Source: Cerasicoccus frondis
GTDB lineage: Bacteria > Verrucomicrobiota > Verrucomicrobiia > Opitutales > Cerasicoccaceae
Length of the DNA: 64,000 bases
Assembly (NCBI GenBank): GCA_031296915.1
Contig: JAVDPC010000002.1
Location: 62,001-126,000 of the forward strand
Direction of reading: 5' to 3'
Shown piece after piece: positions 54,873-63,332 of the stretch. The number at the start of each line of letters is the position of its first letter. Position 1 is the stretch's first letter. The position numbers and the translations under genes are program-made. The notes beneath the pieces were generated by a model that did no database searches, was not told the origin of the DNA, and saw only the letters and a list, made by a program, of their open reading frames with translations.

Positions 54873-55592
54873 ATGAATACAACTACACGCATGTTAACTG
54901 CCACCTCGTCTCTACTCCTCGGGATGAGCCTGACTACCAATGCCGCCACACTCGTCAATTATGACTTCGCCGGAGCCACGACCTCACCCAACATTTCAGG
55001 AGCCAATGTAGACACCCAAAACGCATCTTTCGGCACACCTTCAGGCTCATCCGTCATTGGCACGTCTGGCAATGGCGGTGGAAACGTCTATTACGGCCTC
55101 GAAAACGCGGCGGCCTCCGACAGCGAAGCTACGGCTGTCAGCAATAATATGTATTCTCAGTTTACCCTAGCGCCTGCGGACGGTTTTTCGATTGATTTCA
55201 CGGATCTTAGCTTCAGCTATGGCGGCACTTCACCAGCTGCGAATTCCTACACGGCGAACTTTATCGTTCGCTCAAGTGCAGATAACTTTACGAGCACACT
55301 TGGCACTTTTACGCAATCCGTACCGGCCGCTTCAAGCAACCCAACTTTTGCCGCGTCACCGGCAACCATTTCCCTGAGCGGTTTTGAGCCGACCACGGAA
55401 GCAACAATTTTCCGTATCTACGCCTTTGTCACGCTAGATGGGGGAGAAACTTTCAACGTGCAAGAACGACCACGAATTGATAACGTCCAAATCACGGGTG
55501 AAGTAACGATGATCCCCGAAGCAAGCCATGCGGCAATTGCCTTATCCGGCTTGGCATTTGGACTCCTGACACTCCGCAAGCGGTTTGCCTGA
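54873..55592 (+). CDS. Exported protein with PEP-CTERM-like tail
   Basis: A 239-residue exported protein: signal peptide MNTTTRMLTATSSLLLGMSLTTNA, a beta-sandwich-like middle (TLVNYDFAGATTSPN, ...), and a C-terminal sorting tail MIPEASHAAIALSGLAFGLLTLRKRF, a variant of PEP-CTERM with IPEA in place of the VPEP motif. It is 85 bp after a LacI-type operator and just before a prepilin-like gene. Likely a surface protein expressed with the polysaccharide locus. Confidence 0.75.
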   Translation: MNTTTRMLTATSSLLLGMSLTTNAATLVNYDFAGATTSPNISGANVDTQNASFGTPSGSSVIGTSGNGGGNVYYGLENAAASDSEATAVSNNMYSQFTLAPADGFSIDFTDLSFSYGGTSPAANSYTANFIVRSSADNFTSTLGTFTQSVPAASSNPTFAASPATISLSGFEPTTEATIFRIYAFVTLDGGETFNVQERPRIDNVQITGEVTMIPEASHAAIALSGLAFGLLTLRKRFA

Positions 55593-55623
55593 GGATGTGA
55601 TCATTCAAGAGGGAATAAAAACC

Positions 55624-56271
55624 ATGAGGCATTATGCTAAAAGCCCACGAGGATTTTCACTCGTAGAATTACTAGCGGCCATGGGAATCATTGCAATCCT
55701 TGGAACGATTGCCATTGCGGTCATTGGCAATGTCAAGGAAAGCGCAAGAAGCACTGAATGCATCACGAATCTCAGGACATTACATTCTGGTTTCTCTCTG
55801 TATGCTACCGATAAGAACATGGCCATCGCTTCCTTCGACCAAGGAACAGATGAAAGGCATTGGCACCGCTTAATTTGGCCCTACATCAACATCAGTAAAG
55901 GCAGCACCTACGAAAGCTGGGGCGATGCATACGCCTCAGCTAGTAGTTCAAAAACTGGGTGGTGCTATACCTGTCCTTCCCTTGAGGCGGACATCAGTTA
56001 CGTGACCTATGGTATAAATAGCAACTTGAATGGCAAGCGCTGGGAGAGTCGTGCCGATGTCATTTTATTGGCTGAGACACAAGGAACCTCTACGAATCCT
56101 CAACCAATCCAAAGCCTTACTGGCAGTGCAGGCAACATAGACCTTCGTGTTGCAACCAGGCACTCAGGCAACACAAATATTCTCTTCGAAGATGGGCATG
56201 TAGATACCCGCTCAGCGGAAGAAATACCTGATAGATATACCAAGCCCCAGCTCTGGGGCCTACAACCTTAG
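55624..56271 (+). CDS. Prepilin-type N-terminal cleavage protein with H-X9-DG motif
   Basis: A 215-residue protein from ATG 55624 (MRHYAKSPRGFSLVELLAAM): class III signal with GFSLVELL and a following hydrophobic helix, cut by a prepilin peptidase. The C-terminal RHSGNTNILFEDGHVD has the H-X9-DG pattern common in Planctomycetota/Verrucomicrobiota pseudopilin-like proteins (DUF1559-related). The open frame starts 13 codons earlier, overlapping the preceding gene, but the leader there is not typical. Its role is unknown; such proteins are often linked to secretion or polysaccharide uptake. It is 31 bp after the PEP-CTERM-like gene and likely co-expressed with it. Confidence 0.85.
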   Translation: MRHYAKSPRGFSLVELLAAMGIIAILGTIAIAVIGNVKESARSTECITNLRTLHSGFSLYATDKNMAIASFDQGTDERHWHRLIWPYINISKGSTYESWGDAYASASSSKTGWCYTCPSLEADISYVTYGINSNLNGKRWESRADVILLAETQGTSTNPQPIQSLTGSAGNIDLRVATRHSGNTNILFEDGHVDTRSAEEIPDRYTKPQLWGLQP

Positions 56272-56438
56272 AACATTTTCCACTCGAATTGCCTGCTCAG
56301 ATGGACGTGAGAAAATGAATGCAGCGCAAGGCGGAGACGATTAAGCGGGTAGTATCCCGTGATTGAGTCTCCAACACAGCGGCCTGAAGAGACAGTTAAA
56401 ACTTAAATTTGTATAGTCCCCAATTCCCTAGCCTAGCG

Positions 56439-56475
56439 ATACGCTTACGGAGCATATTCCGTAAGCGTATTTTTT
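56439..56475 (+). terminator. Terminator between the prepilin-like and LacI genes
   Basis: A 13-bp perfect stem (ATACGCTTACGGA / TCCGTAAGCGTAT) with a 6-nt loop and TTTTTT. It terminates plus-strand transcription; its left arm overlaps the end of the minus-strand LacI gene, including the last codons and stop. Confidence 0.8.
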
Positions 56476-57491
56476 GGCACAGACTTCTTGAGCGCATCTC
56501 CCTTTCTCCAAGTACCTTCAATCATGATGGTCTTAGGGCTCGCAGGCACGTTTCGCTCATTCCGATATAACATATCAACCAATGCCTCAACAGCAGCCGC
56601 TCCAACCAGATTAAAGTTCTGGTCGACACCGGCACAATCGCCGGACTCCGGAGTCCACTGCAAGTGCACAAACTCGATCGACACTTGCGCGTCTCGCATC
56701 CAATCCCTAACCTTGAGCGATTCCCCCAGGACGACTTCTGGACGAACCTCTTTTATCCAGCTTAACAAAGACTCTCGTTCATATTTTGGCACAATCTGAG
56801 GTGGGATACAATCTTTGGGAGCAATGTATTTTTGGCTAAGCAAATAACCAGCCTCCCAGGCATGGTCGATTCGCGCATCTGAGTCTCTTTGAACAAACAT
56901 GCCTATGCGCCGGTAGCCACGCTCCAATACGCGCTGCATGGCGAGTATGATCGTATGGAACTGATTATTACAAATGCGGTGGAGCACCGGATACGAAACC
57001 GAGTAGTCAAGCATTACGGCGGAGAAATGCTTCCATTCGAGTGAAAGCGCAATCGTTGGACTCAAAAATGAAGTAATGATCAACCCTTGTATTCCTCGCG
57101 AAAAAAGCACTTGGCTTAATCGGGTTGCATTCCCACCGAGGTCCTTCAGCGAGAAATAATCGACGCCAAAGCCGAGCGACTTCGCTGTCTCCACAATCCC
57201 ATTGTCCAAGTTTCTGACTAAAGGAGAGCCACGCCATTCATCCCATTCGCGGGAAATGATGACCGCGATTGAACTGTCCAGGGCATCGTTACGCGAGGCG
57301 CGTAAATTGGCCATTAGCGCTGAAACCATTGGGTTGGGACGATAACCCATGTCGATGGCAATTTGCTGAATGCGCTGCCGAGTCTCCAAACTAATGCGTT
57401 GATGATTCCGCAGCGCCATGGAGACGGTTGCTCGCGTCACGCCGGCCTGATCAGCGATGTCCTGCATAGTTGGGGCACGATCATCCTTCAT
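56445..57491 (-). CDS. LacI family transcriptional regulator
   Basis: A 348-residue regulator from ATG 57491; an in-frame GTG is 48 bp upstream. N-terminal HTH: TMQDIADQAGVTRATVSMALRNHQRISLETRQRI, with LacI-type hinge GYRPNPMVSALMANLR. The sensor domain is longer in the middle than usual. It is divergent from the FAD oxidoreductase gene, with a strong palindrome between them at 57547-57562 that also appears three more times nearby. It therefore likely controls the PEP-CTERM/prepilin pair, the FAD oxidoreductase, the 1357-residue protein and the rightmost gene. Confidence 0.9.
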   Translation of the reverse strand: MKDDRAPTMQDIADQAGVTRATVSMALRNHQRISLETRQRIQQIAIDMGYRPNPMVSALMANLRASRNDALDSSIAVIISREWDEWRGSPLVRNLDNGIVETAKSLGFGVDYFSLKDLGGNATRLSQVLFSRGIQGLIITSFLSPTIALSLEWKHFSAVMLDYSVSYPVLHRICNNQFHTIILAMQRVLERGYRRIGMFVQRDSDARIDHAWEAGYLLSQKYIAPKDCIPPQIVPKYERESLLSWIKEVRPEVVLGESLKVRDWMRDAQVSIEFVHLQWTPESGDCAGVDQNFNLVGAAAVEALVDMLYRNERNVPASPKTIMIEGTWRKGDALKKSVPKNTLTEYAP

Positions 57492-57546
57492 GGATCTACA
57501 TGCTATCCTCAAAATATGTGAAATTTCAAGTGATTTCACCTACATC

Positions 57547-57562
57547 GCTTAACGAGTTAAGC
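57547..57562. promoter_or_regulatory. Putative LacI-type operator O2
   Basis: GCTTAAC-GA-GTTAAGC, perfect 7-2-7 inverted repeat between the lacI-type gene and the FAD oxidoreductase gene. It is the best match of the four sites. Confidence 0.7.
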
Positions 57563-57608
57563 ACCTCGGTGATTGATGCTGACGGCGCCTCAACCATTGA
57601 TTATAAGA

Positions 57609-58970
57609 ATGGTAGAAGAACGAATATATGACGTCGTAATCATCGGAGGCGGGGTGGCTGGGGCTATTGCTGCAATCGCTGCCGCACGCGCTGGTGTGGA
57701 CACGCTCTTAGTGGAAGAACAAGCCTTTCTCGGCGGCACACTAACGTCCATGGGAGTCGGCCCCATGATGAGCTTCCATAACGACGACGGCGAACAAATG
57801 GTGAAAGGAATACCCGATGAGTTGATCGAGCGCCTGAAACTGAAGAACGGCAGCCCGGGCCATATCCCCGACACCACAACCTATTGCAGCACAGTCACTC
57901 CCTTTGATTCAGAACTGCTCAAAATTGAGCTGGAAACCATGCTCACGGAAGCTGGCGGCCAGGTGCTCTTCCACACACAATTGGCTGAAGTCAACGCAAG
58001 CGCATCTCACATTGAGAGCGTTACAGTCTGCAATAAAGGGGGACTGAGCACCATACGCGCAAAAGTTTTCATCGATGCCACCGGCGACGGCGACCTTGCA
58101 ATGCGCGCAGCAGTGCCTTTCGCCCACGGTCGCGAGCAAGATAACGCGACCCAACCAATGACGATGAACCTAAAGTTGGCCAACATAAACACCGAGGCCA
58201 TTCGTCAGTATGCGATTTCTCATCCAGATAATTTTCTCTGGGCAAACGGAAAAGAAGAAGGGCTGCGGCGCCTGCAACTCGGAACCGGGATCAGCTTGGC
58301 TGGATTTCTGTCCGAGTGGAAACAAGCTGTGAAGGATGGCATCATCACCATCCCCCGCGACCAAGTGCTACTTTTTGAAACTGCAAATCCAGGGGTAGTG
58401 ATCGTCAACACGTCGCGCATTCTTGGGCTCAATCCCACGAACCCACATGATTTGAGCAAAGCGGAAATCATAGGGCGTCAGCAATGCTATGAGCTATTCA
58501 ACTTTCTACGCGATCGCTGTATCGGTTTTGGGTCTGCCGTGAGAATGGACACAGCGGCCAAGGTAGGAGTCAGAGAGTCCCGCCATATCCGGGGCCTGTA
58601 TACGCTCTCCGCCGAAGACCTACTTACGTGCAAGAAATTTGACGATTGCATCGCCTGTGGAGGATACCCAATCGATGTCCATTCCCCTGACGGTAATAAA
58701 ACAATTACGCAGCGAGTTCCGTCATATCAAATCCCGCTACGCAGCCTACTCACCGCTAAGCCGGAAAATCTCGTAGTCGTGGGGCGCTGCGTCAGCGCTA
58801 CACACGAAGCAGCAGCAGCCATTCGCGTAACCCCAATCGTAATGGCAATCGGTCAAGCTGGAGGCACCGTGGCCGCCGAAGCGCTTCACTACGACAACCG
58901 TCCCGCCTCCGTCCCAGCAAAAATCGTTCAGTCCCTACTTCTGGATCAAGGCGCTTACCTTGCCAATTAG
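57609..58970 (+). CDS. FAD-dependent oxidoreductase (FAD_oxidored family)
   Basis: A 453-residue FAD oxidoreductase from ATG 57609 (MVEERIYDVVIIGGGVAGAI). GxGxxG motif, then LLVEEQAFLGGTLTSMGVGPM, DATGDGDLAMRAA and a C-terminal segment VGRCVSATHEAAAAIRVTPIVMAIGQAGGTVAAEA, all typical of the pfam12831 group. In Verrucomicrobiota, such enzymes often accompany sugar-degradation genes. An alternative start is ATG 57576. It is divergent from the LacI gene and followed by a bidirectional terminator. Confidence 0.85.
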   Translation: MVEERIYDVVIIGGGVAGAIAAIAAARAGVDTLLVEEQAFLGGTLTSMGVGPMMSFHNDDGEQMVKGIPDELIERLKLKNGSPGHIPDTTTYCSTVTPFDSELLKIELETMLTEAGGQVLFHTQLAEVNASASHIESVTVCNKGGLSTIRAKVFIDATGDGDLAMRAAVPFAHGREQDNATQPMTMNLKLANINTEAIRQYAISHPDNFLWANGKEEGLRRLQLGTGISLAGFLSEWKQAVKDGIITIPRDQVLLFETANPGVVIVNTSRILGLNPTNPHDLSKAEIIGRQQCYELFNFLRDRCIGFGSAVRMDTAAKVGVRESRHIRGLYTLSAEDLLTCKKFDDCIACGGYPIDVHSPDGNKTITQRVPSYQIPLRSLLTAKPENLVVVGRCVSATHEAAAAIRVTPIVMAIGQAGGTVAAEALHYDNRPASVPAKIVQSLLLDQGAYLAN

Positions 58971-58991
58971 GCAAGCCCTTTGCTTCTCAAT

Positions 58992-59029
58992 AAAAAAGAG
59001 CGAATCATCAATCGATTCGCTCTTTTTTT
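58992..59029. terminator. Bidirectional terminator
   Basis: GAGCGAATC / GATTCGCTC, a 9-bp stem extended by A6 on the left and T7 on the right, so it can stop both the plus-strand FAD oxidoreductase gene and the minus-strand 1357-residue gene. Confidence 0.9.
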
Positions 59030-59093
59030 AACGCTATGCAACAGCACAGTTGCCCAGGGCTATACCCCCTGAACCCCAGGCAACTGTATGATG

Positions 59094-62000
59094 CTATCGC
59101 AATACTTTTTCCACTATCTGCCCTGCTGGAAGTTCAATGGTCATGTCTTCACACTCGATGAAGTCAAAATCGGGCGTCCGCTTTATCAGGGCGGTGATCG
59201 CGCTATCCGTCGGATTATTAATCTGCAGGACCACCTCTCGTTCCCCCACCTGAACAGTATTCATAATAAGCTCACTATTGTCGGACGTAAAGGGATGGCC
59301 AACGAAGAGCTTACCGTCTCGCTCTGTGGGGAGGCGATGGCAATAGGCCTTATCCGCAACCATGCCTAGAGGGCGCATCGCTTCGCGTTTACTATCGTAG
59401 GCAACACTCGACCAGCGTGGGTTGAGGTTTTCCACTAGTATAGGCAGCACACAGGGGAAGTTCTCTGGAAGTAGTATTTCACCAGAAAAGCCGACACCTT
59501 GGCCATCGACGCTAAGGACATACTCCTGATTCGCAATCTTGCCGAGCGAGGGCTTTACCGTGTAACTGGTAGAGCCACTCACAGACAAACCTAGCTGCTG
59601 GTAAAACTGCTCGGCTTCCTCCTTAGGTGGAAAGGTTGCGGCGCGCCCGGAAGCGAAGACAATCGCGCGGTATTTCAGCTCAGTCCCGGCCTTTAGCGTC
59701 TCACCCGCCATACGATAGCCGACGAAGACTTTCCGGCCACGAACGGCAAACTCAAGACCATCAACAAGACTGTAAATACCGACCGCACCAAAATACGACG
59801 GATAGGCCAAGAGATAGGCCCCTTCATTCAAGTCACCCTCGATGCGAGTCACGAGATTCAACGGTTCATCCACCTCACCAGTTTCAGCATGGCGAACCGC
59901 AATACGTTCATACTCATCGTCCAGCGGGAAGCTCATCTCCATCACCGAAATTCCCATCGTCACATCATCTGCGAATGTGGTGTCTTTAATTATGGTGATC
60001 GTTCCTTCAAGGATGACAGGAGTGGATAAATGACCTGGGTGAATGAAAGTCGTGTAGGTCATTTCCGCATTAAACAAGCTCAGCGGAATCATCGGACCAG
60101 GTCTGCCTGGCGCGGGCCTTTCGACCTCCGGGCTTTGAGTAATCGTAGCCTCCGCAAATTGTACGGCCGCATCCGGAGAGCTTAGAAGGCGTCCGATATT
60201 GCGAGATATCGCAATGCCGCCTTCGATGTGATCGATCGACCGAATAACTGGTGCAGGAGATACATCTGCAGCCCCGTAAGGCTGACCATCGTAGCCAGAT
60301 AAACGGCTCAAATCTTGATTAATGGGCGGCACCAGGGATTCACGAAAACCGCACTTCTCCATACTGAAGGGCACCGCATAATTGCCCATGGTCGAACCCG
60401 TTGGACTCAACGGCGCAGGCGTTATCGAGCTCCCCAACATGTTGTTTCGGTCCTGGCACCAAGTAAGTTGCAGCAGTTGATTCTTTGTCCAGATCTCATC
60501 ACTGATTGCCTGGCGACCGGCATTATCGGTAACGACCAAAATGAGGTTGTGCATATCATTGTGATTGAGCTGCATCGTGTATTCGAAGCTTTCAGCTCCC
60601 TGCGGCAGAAAACGTTGAATCTCACGCATGCCGTCCATCACCTTGATTTCCTTCAGTCCCTTATCACTAGACACGGCAAGTCGGGCGGCGATCCGATAAC
60701 GCGTCCAATCCCAATGGCCACCATTAAAGTCGATACCCGTGCTACGCCATTCATCAATCACTGGCCCGTTGGTGACATAAGTCGTCGGCTCATAATAGTC
60801 CGTTCTTTCGCCCAGGCGCTCTTTCATCCCCTCAAGGGTCGAGCCCGCATTGCGCAGCCAAACGGTCTTAAACTCATCGCTATTCCAGGCCTTTTCCAAA
60901 GCCTCGGCAGAATCCATTAAATTGATGGTTATCGGAGACACCCACTCAGTGCGCGCAGCACATTCCAGGTAGACATCCATCATCCTGTCGGTCAGCTCAC
61001 CGTCCTTGTAAGTGTATAGCGAGATAAAGGGATTGTGACTCTTAAAATCCGTAGCCGGCATGCCAGAGGTTTCTTCTCCGGCCAATCGATAATTACCGCA
61101 GGCCATACCCGTACGACCGCCATTATTCGTGGCCCAAATATGATGCCCATCGGTGATGTGAGTTCGCAACAACTTGGTGCCCTCTTTCAAATTTTGTGGC
61201 TCAGGCAATGTAAGCCCCTCTTTGAAGCCAAAAAAGTTAACCCCCAGAACGTCTTTCGCGCGAATCCCCGGGAGCAACAGTAAGTCAGCATCACTATGCT
61301 CTGCGCATTCTTGTTTGAGCTTTTCAAAGTCCTCATCACTCAAATTTTCGTAGTCTTCGAGAAATACCAAGTAGTCCATGCCGAGCTTACGGGCGGTCGT
61401 CGCATACTCACTTACCGTAGATGAACCTCCACTAAGGGTGCTACGCGCACCAATGAGTCCGATAAATTGCTCAGTTACTTTTTCCAACGGACGCAGCATG
61501 GGGTTCCGTAATGGTTCAGGGTATTTAAACTTTTCGAGTGCATAGGTCTCAGACAAACTAGCAGCAATGGTTTGACGCCCTGCTTCCACAGAAGGCGCGC
61601 CCAGCCAACCCAGAGCATTCATCAGAAGGATATTCAAATCGGAAGGTTTGCCTTTTAAACCTTTGCCAGTGCAAACACCGTTGTAGACACCATTGCCCGC
61701 AATAAAGTCAGAGAATACTGAATTGATTCCGCAAATTGCCATACGGCCCTTGCCATCGACGAGGCCATCTCGGACAGCAAAAATAGAAAGGGGTTCAGGA
61801 GGGGTATGGAACTTAGCGTCTAAAACCCAGGGGGATTCGTAACGAATAGGAGTGTAAGTAGTGCCAGGGCCAACCTCAACGAGACTCGTCCAGCTATCAT
61901 CAAAGTTAAAAGGCACGGTATTGGGGTGGCGCATAGTGCCCAGGTTGTAACGGTGAACTTGGGCATCCGGGCCAGCAACAGGATACCACAGTCCTTCGAC

Positions 62001-63167
62001 ACCTTGAGTAATCGGACTACCACGAATTTGAGTGGTATAGGCATACCATGCATAACCGAATGAGCTTAAAACTGGAGATTTATCCATTAGCGTACCCGAT
62101 AATGGATATGCGCCGTAGGGGTGAACCACATCCCAAAAAGCTTTGGCGCCCCGGATGTCCATTTCAGATGGAAAGACGAGGATGCCCGCACCTTGCGCAA
62201 GCGCATCGTGCAGCCCTTGATGAAAAGCCTCGGTGTTGTTAATGAATTCGTCCGAGCTTTCGACTCGGTTAGGTTGCTGTAAGAGCACGAGAACATCAAA
62301 CTGCAGCATGTAATCTTCAGGCAGATCCTCCAGATCGAAGAAGGACGCATATGCGACTCGATAACCTAATCCGTCCAACCGCTCGATATTCTTCCGCATG
62401 GCAGCGCCGCCATCGGCCATTGGCATCTTCAGGCTCAAAAAGAGCACTGACGGCTTTTCTCCAGGCGCATCCAAAACGGCTTCCGTTGATCGCTCAGGTT
62501 GCGGCTCTAGACTGGCTTGGTCATCACTATAGCTGCTGCCAGATGCGATTGGCGTCACGGTGACATTACGGATATCAACCGGACCACCGTAGCAAAAAAG
62601 AGCGACTTTCACCGAACTGATATTCATATCTTTGAGCGAAAACTCCTTCTCTACGGTTGACCAAGACTCTGTAGATTCGGGCTTAAACCGTTTAGTAAAG
62701 AGACTCGTCCGAAACTTCTTGTTTATGTAGAGAGTTAATGCACCCCAAACCTGACCGGTTCCACGATACTCAAATTTAAGTCGGTAGGAATCCGCCTCGA
62801 CCGGAAAATTCTTATAGTACCAAATGCCAACAGGCTTTGTCTCGGTCTGGATCAATTGAACAGCATTGGACTGATCACCGGAACTACCAACGATAACCGC
62901 TTCGCCAGGATAGGCGGGATTAACACTCCATCCGGTGGGCATTTGGCCTTCATGAGTTTCAACCATCAACTCGACCATCTTCGTTTTCGGAACTTCCACC
63001 CGAGCCTTCGGCAAGAATTCGCCATTGATGGGCAACCCTTCCGGATCGGCGCCAGCATGGGCAAGCGAAGCCATACACATGAAAAGGAGTAAACGAACGA
63101 GTCCGCAGATTTTCTGGCTTTCACCATTCGAATGCGGGGACAATTTTGCTAATGATATTGCAGACAT
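59094..63167 (-). CDS. Large exported protein (1357 aa), N-terminal binding and degenerate PHP-like regions
   Basis: 1357 residues from ATG 63167 (TTG 63185 is an alternative). A signal peptide follows a 25-residue charged leader (LVRLLLFMCMASLAHA). Residues about 60-210 look like a carbohydrate-binding beta-sandwich (SYRLKFEYRGTGQVWGALTLYI). About 240-560: a Rossmann or glutamine-amidotransferase-like part (SVLFLSLKMPMADGGAAMRKNIERL). About 570-700: a segment resembling a PHP domain (GARSTLSGGSSTVSEYATTARKLGMDYLVFLEDY, later LLLLPGIRAKDVLGVNFFGF), but the metal-binding His residues are missing. The rest is beta-rich without known family. It faces two LacI-type operators and the gene at the right edge. 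Confidence 0.7.
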   Translation of the reverse strand: MSAISLAKLSPHSNGESQKICGLVRLLLFMCMASLAHAGADPEGLPINGEFLPKARVEVPKTKMVELMVETHEGQMPTGWSVNPAYPGEAVIVGSSGDQSNAVQLIQTETKPVGIWYYKNFPVEADSYRLKFEYRGTGQVWGALTLYINKKFRTSLFTKRFKPESTESWSTVEKEFSLKDMNISSVKVALFCYGGPVDIRNVTVTPIASGSSYSDDQASLEPQPERSTEAVLDAPGEKPSVLFLSLKMPMADGGAAMRKNIERLDGLGYRVAYASFFDLEDLPEDYMLQFDVLVLLQQPNRVESSDEFINNTEAFHQGLHDALAQGAGILVFPSEMDIRGAKAFWDVVHPYGAYPLSGTLMDKSPVLSSFGYAWYAYTTQIRGSPITQGVEGLWYPVAGPDAQVHRYNLGTMRHPNTVPFNFDDSWTSLVEVGPGTTYTPIRYESPWVLDAKFHTPPEPLSIFAVRDGLVDGKGRMAICGINSVFSDFIAGNGVYNGVCTGKGLKGKPSDLNILLMNALGWLGAPSVEAGRQTIAASLSETYALEKFKYPEPLRNPMLRPLEKVTEQFIGLIGARSTLSGGSSTVSEYATTARKLGMDYLVFLEDYENLSDEDFEKLKQECAEHSDADLLLLPGIRAKDVLGVNFFGFKEGLTLPEPQNLKEGTKLLRTHITDGHHIWATNNGGRTGMACGNYRLAGEETSGMPATDFKSHNPFISLYTYKDGELTDRMMDVYLECAARTEWVSPITINLMDSAEALEKAWNSDEFKTVWLRNAGSTLEGMKERLGERTDYYEPTTYVTNGPVIDEWRSTGIDFNGGHWDWTRYRIAARLAVSSDKGLKEIKVMDGMREIQRFLPQGAESFEYTMQLNHNDMHNLILVVTDNAGRQAISDEIWTKNQLLQLTWCQDRNNMLGSSITPAPLSPTGSTMGNYAVPFSMEKCGFRESLVPPINQDLSRLSGYDGQPYGAADVSPAPVIRSIDHIEGGIAISRNIGRLLSSPDAAVQFAEATITQSPEVERPAPGRPGPMIPLSLFNAEMTYTTFIHPGHLSTPVILEGTITIIKDTTFADDVTMGISVMEMSFPLDDEYERIAVRHAETGEVDEPLNLVTRIEGDLNEGAYLLAYPSYFGAVGIYSLVDGLEFAVRGRKVFVGYRMAGETLKAGTELKYRAIVFASGRAATFPPKEEAEQFYQQLGLSVSGSTSYTVKPSLGKIANQEYVLSVDGQGVGFSGEILLPENFPCVLPILVENLNPRWSSVAYDSKREAMRPLGMVADKAYCHRLPTERDGKLFVGHPFTSDNSELIMNTVQVGEREVVLQINNPTDSAITALIKRTPDFDFIECEDMTIELPAGQIVEKVLR

Positions 63168-63213
63168 GTCACAAACGTTAGCCAAGTGCTTTCAACCTGA
63201 AAAGCTTTCGCAG

Positions 63214-63229
63214 AGTTAACTCGTTAAGC
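63214..63229. promoter_or_regulatory. Putative LacI-type operator O3
   Basis: AGTTAAC-TC-GTTAAGC (7-2-7, one mismatch), 47 bp from the start of the 1357-residue gene. Same motif, opposite strand of O2. Confidence 0.65.
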
Positions 63230-63256
63230 GATCAAAAATACTACCGAATGAGATAA

Positions 63257-63272
63257 GCTTAACGAGTTAACT
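63257..63272. promoter_or_regulatory. Putative LacI-type operator O4
   Basis: GCTTAAC-GA-GTTAACT (7-2-7, one mismatch), 61 bp before the right-edge gene. With O3, 43 bp apart (about four helical turns), it may allow a loop or control of both directions. Confidence 0.65.
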
Positions 63273-63332
63273 CGGCATAATGTTGCTGCTTCTGAAGCGA
63301 CGTTCTCTAATAACGACATCAATTCTTAGCCA

